From Candidatus Methanosuratincola petrocarbonis (ex Vanwonterghem et al. 2016) (GTDB lineage Archaea; Thermoproteota; Methanomethylicia; Methanomethylicales; Methanomethylicaceae), in contig MAGV01000077.1 in the NCBI GenBank assembly GCA_001717015.1, positions 9,625 through 20,171 on the forward strand: a stretch of 10,547 nucleotides of DNA, in the 5' to 3' direction. The notes beneath the pieces are model-generated. The model made no database searches. It saw only the letters and a program-made list of their open reading frames with translations, and was not told where the DNA came from. The stretch's first letter is position 1. The number at the start of each line of letters is the position of its first letter. Made by a program: the position numbers and the translations under genes. Of the stretch, positions 7,047 through 10,547 are shown in pieces.

Positions 7047-8006
7047 TTGCCCGGAGATTTTGATACAGGCGCAGGAGATGCAAGGGAAGAAAGAGGCAAC
7101 CGCATCTGGAAAAATTCGTTCGTCGATCCTTCCGCCTCGCTCAGCGAGGGCACCATTCTCGACGGCGACTTCATCTATGTAGCCCCCTTCGTGGAGACTA
7201 AAGGCGAGGTTTCGATAGGGGGCGGATCGAATCTCCAGGACGGGGTGAGGGTCGAAGGGCCCGCTGAGATCGGTTCGCTCGTGAGCCTTGCGCACAGGGC
7301 AGAGATAATCGCCTCCAGGATAGGCGACTTTTCGTTCGTCGGGTTCAATGCCAAAGTTGCACGTTCAGTTGTGAAGGCGGGCTGCTTCATCGGGCATGGG
7401 GCAAGGATAGAGGGGATGGTCCTCGAGGAGGGGTCCTATGTCCCGCCAGGGGGTACAGGATCAGCCGGGAGCGTGGACGAGGCGCTTACGGCTTTCAAGG
7501 AGGAGGTTCTCGAGGTGAATGCAGAGCTCGCGCTTGGGTACGTGGACCTTTTTAGTGATCTGGACGGCAAGTTTGGGATGGTCTCCCCCTCTCCTAAGAC
7601 AGGCTGGAGCGACCACCCCGCGATCCCTAAGGCGGACAAGGTCACCATCAAAGGAAAGGCGAGGATAATAGGTTATGTCGAGTTCAAGGGGCGAGCCGAG
7701 GTCGGAGACAGGGCGTCGATCAGGGGCGATGAGGGGTTCCCCCTGGTGATAGGCGACGGCACCAGGATAGGCAGCGGCGTGGTCTTCCATTCGCTGAAGG
7801 GGCACGGGATCGAGGTCGGAACTGGTGCAACCATTGGGGATTGCACAGTCGTCCACGGGCCTGCGAAGATAGGCGACGGGGCTAGGATAGGGCGCGGCTG
7901 CACCCTCCTGAAATGCGAGATTGATGATGGGGTGGAGGTTGAAGACGGGACTCTGCTCATTGAGAGGAGGGCGACCAAGAAGGGGATAATTAGCCTAAAG
8001 AAATGA
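7047..8006 (+). CDS. Tandem gamma-carbonic-anhydrase-like beta-helix protein with divided active site
   Basis: A 319-residue cytoplasmic protein made of hexapeptide repeats, forming two left-handed beta-helix domains (about 20-135 and 196-308) joined by a helical linker (about 142-170). Both resemble gamma-carbonic anhydrase (Cam/CamH), which hydrates CO2 to bicarbonate as a trimer. Domain 1 has SNLQDG (61-66) and AHRAE with H83 at the Cam His117 position, but E70 and I88 replace His81 and His122. Domain 2 has IRGDEG (225-230), H248 and H270 at His81 and His122, spaced 22 as in CamH-type enzymes, but D265 replaces His117. Single-domain family members are about 170-250 residues. TTG 7047 is chosen for GGTGG 6 bases upstream; no ATG is available. 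A DedA gene follows after 40 bases. Carbonic anhydrase activity is possible but unproven; an acyltransferase-like or structural role is the alternative. Confidence 0.85.
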   Translation: MPGDFDTGAGDAREERGNRIWKNSFVDPSASLSEGTILDGDFIYVAPFVETKGEVSIGGGSNLQDGVRVEGPAEIGSLVSLAHRAEIIASRIGDFSFVGFNAKVARSVVKAGCFIGHGARIEGMVLEEGSYVPPGGTGSAGSVDEALTAFKEEVLEVNAELALGYVDLFSDLDGKFGMVSPSPKTGWSDHPAIPKADKVTIKGKARIIGYVEFKGRAEVGDRASIRGDEGFPLVIGDGTRIGSGVVFHSLKGHGIEVGTGATIGDCTVVHGPAKIGDGARIGRGCTLLKCEIDDGVEVEDGTLLIERRATKKGIISLKK

Positions 8007-8046
8007 GGGCATAATGGGCGATAAAAAAGCGGGATGAGGAGACAAT

Positions 8047-8697
8047 TTGGACTGGTTCTCTATTCTGATTGAATCCCTCCAAGGCTACGGGTACGCAGGT
8101 GCGCTCCTGATAGCCTTCTTCGGGAACCTGGTGCCGTTCCTCCCCGTCCCGTTCCTGATACCCATCTTCATCATCTCCGGGGTCTTGGATCCGCTCCCTC
8201 TTGGGCTTGCCGTCGGGGCAGGCGCCACATTCGGCAAGTGCGTGGCTTATGCTGTGGGTAGGGGAGGGGCGGCTTTCCTCGGGGAAAAGAAGAAGGAGGA
8301 GCTGAGGTGCTTCAGCAGGGCATTGGGTAAGTATGGCGACCTGGCAATATTCATATTCTCGGCTTTCCCGCTCCCGGACGACGTTATTGCCATACCTTTC
8401 GGGATAGCGAGGTACAACTTCAAGCGCTTCTTCGTGATGCTGCTCTTGGGGAAGCTCTTCCTCGGGCTCCTGGTAGCTTTCTCGGGGCATTACTCATTCG
8501 AGATAATAATCGGGTACTTAGGTAATGGTAACGTGCTTTACGGGGTTCTCGCTTCGGTTGTGCTTGTGGTCCTGATTACTGCAATCATACTGAGGATAAA
8601 CTGGATCGAGGCAGTCGACTACACTCAGAAGCATGGGTTGCTGGCATACGCCAGGATGCTGATCAATAGGGCGTTGAGTCGCATCGCAGGCAAGTGA
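8047..8697 (+). CDS. VTT/DedA (SNARE-associated) family membrane protein
   Basis: A 216-residue multi-spanning protein of the VTT/DedA superfamily (PF09335), whose studied members flip or scramble lipids, including undecaprenyl phosphate carriers. Hydrophobic segments lie at about 18-46, 50-72, 98-118, 128-148 and 163-186. The family core is FPLPDD (107-112), IPFGIARYNFKRF (116-128) and GK (135-136). The FP.PDD form, in place of the bacterial F..R..P...R form, is usual in archaeal members. The first hydrophobic segment is rich in proline (about 30-39), consistent with a re-entrant hairpin. TTG 8047 has GGAG (8038-8041) 5 bases upstream; the nearby ATG 8034 is out of frame. It lies 40 bases after the beta-helix gene with no separate promoter seen, so probably they are cotranscribed. 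The substrate is unknown. Confidence 0.88.
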   Translation: MDWFSILIESLQGYGYAGALLIAFFGNLVPFLPVPFLIPIFIISGVLDPLPLGLAVGAGATFGKCVAYAVGRGGAAFLGEKKKEELRCFSRALGKYGDLAIFIFSAFPLPDDVIAIPFGIARYNFKRFFVMLLLGKLFLGLLVAFSGHYSFEIIIGYLGNGNVLYGVLASVVLVVLITAIILRINWIEAVDYTQKHGLLAYARMLINRALSRIAGK

Positions 8698-8748
8698 TCC
8701 TTGGGAAGCCCGTTAATCGGATAGACATGTGCACGATCCAACAGATCA

Positions 8749-8776
8749 TTCAGCCCCCGGTTTAGCTTTGGCTGAA
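8749..8776. repeat. Seven-base inverted repeat (stem-loop) between convergent genes
   Basis: TTCAGCC (8749-8755) is followed after 14 bases by its exact complement GGCTGAA (8770-8776). It sits in the 177-base gap between the convergent DedA and DUF1638 genes. It could form a hairpin in either transcript. Nearby GAAGCCCGT and GAAAGCCCGT form an imperfect direct repeat (8705-8713 and 8774-8783). The function is unknown. Confidence 0.4.
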
Positions 8777-8823
8777 AGCCCGTGCCTTCATGTCATAAGA
8801 GAAGTCAGAGCAGACTTACTTTG

Positions 8824-8829
8824 TTTTTT
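8824..8829 (+). terminator. T6 tract, possible terminator after DedA gene
   Basis: TTGTTTTTTGGTTG on the plus strand is the clearest T-run downstream of the DedA stop and is typical of archaeal U-tract termination. It lies about 127 bases after the stop and just before the end of the convergent gene. Assignment is from position only. Confidence 0.4.
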
Positions 8830-8874
8830 GGTTGCCTTGACCCAGTTCGCCTATCGCATTGGACCATCCTGTTA

Positions 8875-9501
8875 TCAACCCGACTTCTGTCTGGCAAGCT
8901 GCTTGGCCTTACTCAACGCTTCGGCTAGAACCGAGACCGTGCCCTCGGTCGCCTCGTGTCTCAGCCCCAGCTCTTCAGCAAAAGTCTTCGAAAGAGCCTC
9001 ATATCGCTCCCGACTCCCTACTCCAGTGTCAACAAACAAAGCCCGGGAGTACCCATCGAAGAGCCTTCTGATGAACCACATCTTGTCGTACCTCTGGAAC
9101 TTCGGACTGTCGAGGCGGAGCCCCTTCATCATCCCCTCCATTCCACGCTCTGCGAAGAAAGGGGTGACGAAGAATGTGCCGGCGCACTTTCTCCTCTCCG
9201 CCTCATATCTGGGAGGCGTGAGTAGCGTGGCAATGCAGTCGTCGCAATCGAGCCTCAAGGCAGGCACTCTGAGCTCCCCTGAGATGCCCTTCAGCGACTG
9301 GCAGATCCCATAGCCAATGAACACCGCGTCCACGCGCCCTTCGAGCGAGTTCACTTTCTCTGTTATCGCCCTCCTCAAAGTCTCAGGGTATGCGTGAAGC
9401 CCAAAGTCGAGGTATTCTTTGTGGACCACATCAGGGTCACCGCCCGTGACCATCTCCAATTCCTTCCTAAATGCCTCGCAGGCGACAATCCCCAAGCGCA
9501 T
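8875..9501 (-). CDS. DUF1638-family protein
   Basis: A 208-residue soluble protein of family DUF1638 (PF07796), biochemically uncharacterised. Family members often sit beside corrinoid methyltransferase genes in methanogens and anaerobic bacteria, so a role in methyl transfer is suspected. Visible motifs are GIVACE (4-9), GYGIC (63-67), DCDDC (85-89, usually HDC) and CAGTFFVTP (106-114). C8, C67 and C89 occupy the conserved cysteine positions and could bind metal or a thiol ligand; that is inference. The frame is open to 9567, but a TATA box at 9550-9556 lies inside that extension. Its predicted start near 9527 leaves GGAGGG before the ATG at 9501, which also matches the family N-terminus. 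It is divergent from thyX; no corrinoid genes are in the window. Confidence 0.85.
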   Translation of the reverse strand: MRLGIVACEAFRKELEMVTGGDPDVVHKEYLDFGLHAYPETLRRAITEKVNSLEGRVDAVFIGYGICQSLKGISGELRVPALRLDCDDCIATLLTPPRYEAERRKCAGTFFVTPFFAERGMEGMMKGLRLDSPKFQRYDKMWFIRRLFDGYSRALFVDTGVGSRERYEALSKTFAEELGLRHEATEGTVSVLAEALSKAKQLARQKSG

Positions 9502-9549
9502 AAGCCTGTACTGCCCTCCGGCCACTAAGACAAGTAATTGGTCACAGGC

Positions 9550-9556
9550 ATATATC
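9550..9556 (-). promoter_or_regulatory. TATA box of the DUF1638 gene
   Basis: AGATATATG on the minus strand. Initiation about 25 bases on falls near 9527, giving a leader of about 26 bases with GGAGGG (9514-9519) ahead of ATG 9501. It rules against the longer open frame from 9567. Confidence 0.55.
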
Positions 9557-9685
9557 TGGATCCGCACTCTAATGCCTGCGCATGCCGAATTGCCTAACAG
9601 CCTTACAACTAACGCTCGGGTTGCCTCTCCGCCCCGCCAGGAACCACAGTGCCCTGCTCAGCATGCAAAGCCGCTGAAACGATCG

Positions 9686-9692
9686 TTTTTAA
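9686..9692 (+). promoter_or_regulatory. TATA-like box of thyX
   Basis: CGTTTTTAAGTG on the plus strand, with predicted initiation near 9715. This leaves a leader of about 12 bases before ATG 9727. It lies inside the longer frame that opens at 9649, arguing that the upstream 26 codons are not translated. Confidence 0.5.
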
Positions 9693-9726
9693 GTGCAGCC
9701 CAACAAAGAATAGGGCGGCGGTCTGC

Positions 9727-10443
9727 ATGAAAGTAACGCTGCTCTCGCATACACCTGATCCTGAGCGCGTGGCTGCGGCTGCAGCCAGGCAGTGCTACTC
9801 CAAGTTCAGCGCAGCCAAGGCGTACTCGGGTCTCTCCCAGGACGACATAGGGCGCCTCCTCAGGAAGATAATCGCGAGCGGTCACCTCTCCGTCCTCGAG
9901 CACGCAAGCTTCACTTTTGTCATCGACGGGATCTCAAGGGCTTGCAGCCACCAGCTGGTGAGGCACAGGATAGCCTCGTATTCGCAGCAGAGCCAGCGGT
10001 ATGTCAAGCTCGACGAGCTCGAGTTCATCGTCCCCGACAGCATCGCAAAGGATGCAGAAGCGCAAAGGATCTTCTCCAAAGGGCTCGAGATGTGCAGGGA
10101 GGCATACAGGAGCCTGCTGGCGAAAGGGATCCCTGCGGAGGACGCGCGCTACATACTCCCCCAGGCTTCGCCCACTAAGATAGTTGTCACGATGAACGCG
10201 AGATCGCTCCTCAACTTCTTCGAGCTCAGGTGCTGCCTCTCAGCCCAGTGGGAGATAAGGAGGGTAGCAGAGGACATGCTAGCGCTGGTGAAGGGGGTCG
10301 CGCCAACGATCTTCGAGAACGCCGGGCCTTTCTGCGTCTCCAAGAGGATCTGCCCTGAGAAGAAGTACGACTGCCCGAAGTGGGTCGAGCTCTACAAGAA
10401 AGGTTCGCGGGCAGGCGAAACTGGAGGATCCAAGTCTATTTAG
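9727..10443 (+). CDS. thyX: Flavin-dependent thymidylate synthase (ThyX)
   Basis: Methylates dUMP to dTMP using methylene-tetrahydrofolate (or the archaeal pterin), NADPH and FAD, in the cytoplasm, as a homotetramer. The 238 residues carry the ThyX motif RHR-x7-S: R79-H80-R81 with S89, in RHRIASYSQQSQR. Also seen are SGHLSVLEHASFTF (51-64), and MNARSLLNFFELR with AQWEIR, the FAD/dUMP-binding C-terminal region. The tail has GPFCVSKRICPEKKYDC, a cysteine pattern common in archaeal and thermophile ThyX. The start MKVTLLSHTPDPER matches the family; an in-frame ATG at 9649 lies upstream of the TATA-like box at 9686-9692. It is complete and intact. It is divergent from the DUF1638 gene across 225 bases that hold a promoter for each. 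Confidence 0.97.
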   Translation: MKVTLLSHTPDPERVAAAAARQCYSKFSAAKAYSGLSQDDIGRLLRKIIASGHLSVLEHASFTFVIDGISRACSHQLVRHRIASYSQQSQRYVKLDELEFIVPDSIAKDAEAQRIFSKGLEMCREAYRSLLAKGIPAEDARYILPQASPTKIVVTMNARSLLNFFELRCCLSAQWEIRRVAEDMLALVKGVAPTIFENAGPFCVSKRICPEKKYDCPKWVELYKKGSRAGETGGSKSI

Positions 10444-10490
10444 ACTACTAATCCACAGGAATAGACGACATCAACAGAATGCAACATAGC

Positions 10491-10505
10491 AAATTATATA
10501 TAAAT
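10491..10505 (+). promoter_or_regulatory. Strong TATA box for a gene beyond the right edge
   Basis: AAATTATATATAAAT in the A+T-rich tail after thyX. Plus-strand initiation would be near 10525. The core is nearly symmetric, but a minus-strand start would run antisense into thyX, so plus is preferred. No start codon with a ribosome site is seen before the window ends. Confidence 0.45.
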
Positions 10506-10547
10506 CAAATTGTACAAAATAAATACATAATTAATTAACTAATAGGA

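Noticed and set aside
8729..9313. Plus-strand frame of 194 codons opposite the DUF1638 gene
   Set aside because: It is a shadow of a recognised family on the other strand; no motifs and no promoter.
9502..9567. Upstream start for the DUF1638 gene
   Set aside because: The extension contains the gene's TATA box; ATG 9501 fits the family and the ribosome site.
9649..9726. Upstream start for thyX with a cysteine-containing extension
   Set aside because: The extension contains the TATA-like box and is not part of the ThyX family N-terminus.
1..10547. tRNA, rRNA, CRISPR array, complete transposon
   Set aside because: I saw no regularly spaced direct repeats, cloverleaf pattern, rRNA-like sequence or transposase motifs on either strand.

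Overview
The window looks archaeal. TATA boxes lie about 25-27 bases ahead of the deduced transcript starts, ribosome sites are GGTG/GGAG-like, several starts are TTG or GTG, and the families are typical of archaea: methanogen-like IlvD, COG1361-type surface protein, archaeal VTT/DedA protein, DUF1638 and ThyX. Most genes are G+C-rich with heavy AGG (Arg) and ATA (Ile) use. A Thermoproteota-type lineage such as Bathyarchaeia would fit, but the lineage cannot be fixed from this sequence.

Layout. (1) 1-107: the N-terminus of a TauE/SafE-type permease on the minus strand, divergent from ilvD (187-1836, plus, branched-chain amino acid synthesis), with one TATA element between them. (2) 1837-3036: an A+T-rich island unlike its surroundings. 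It carries one minus-strand gene (2103-2763) whose reading frame is broken twice, each time at a run of A. (3) 3037-6750, minus strand: an ABC-exporter operon made of a MacB/LolD-type ATPase, a secreted four-repeat membrane-anchored protein, and a MacB/FtsX-type permease that overlaps the previous gene by ATGA. A second TATA box just after the ATPase stop could transcribe the last two genes separately. (4) 6751-7046: a divergent intergenic region with a promoter on each strand. (5) 7047-8006 and 8047-8697, plus strand: a tandem gamma-carbonic-anhydrase-like beta-helix protein followed by a VTT/DedA membrane protein. (6) 8875-9501, minus strand: a DUF1638 protein, divergent from thyX (9727-10443, plus, flavin-dependent thymidylate synthase). 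(7) 10444-10547: A+T-rich sequence with a strong TATA box for a gene beyond the window.

The most notable observation is the beta-helix protein at 7047-8006. It holds two gamma-carbonic-anhydrase domains with complementary losses. Domain 1 keeps the equivalents of Cam Asn73/Gln75/Asp76 and His117. Domain 2 keeps Arg59/Asp61/Glu62, His81 and His122. In Cam the metal is held by His81 and His122 of one subunit and His117 of its neighbour, so the fusion could build one composite metal site per domain pair.

The genes do not form one obvious pathway. They look like a series of short, independently promoted units: amino acid synthesis, envelope export, a possible CO2/bicarbonate or acyl-transfer-like module beside a lipid-transport-like membrane protein, and one-carbon/thymidylate metabolism.
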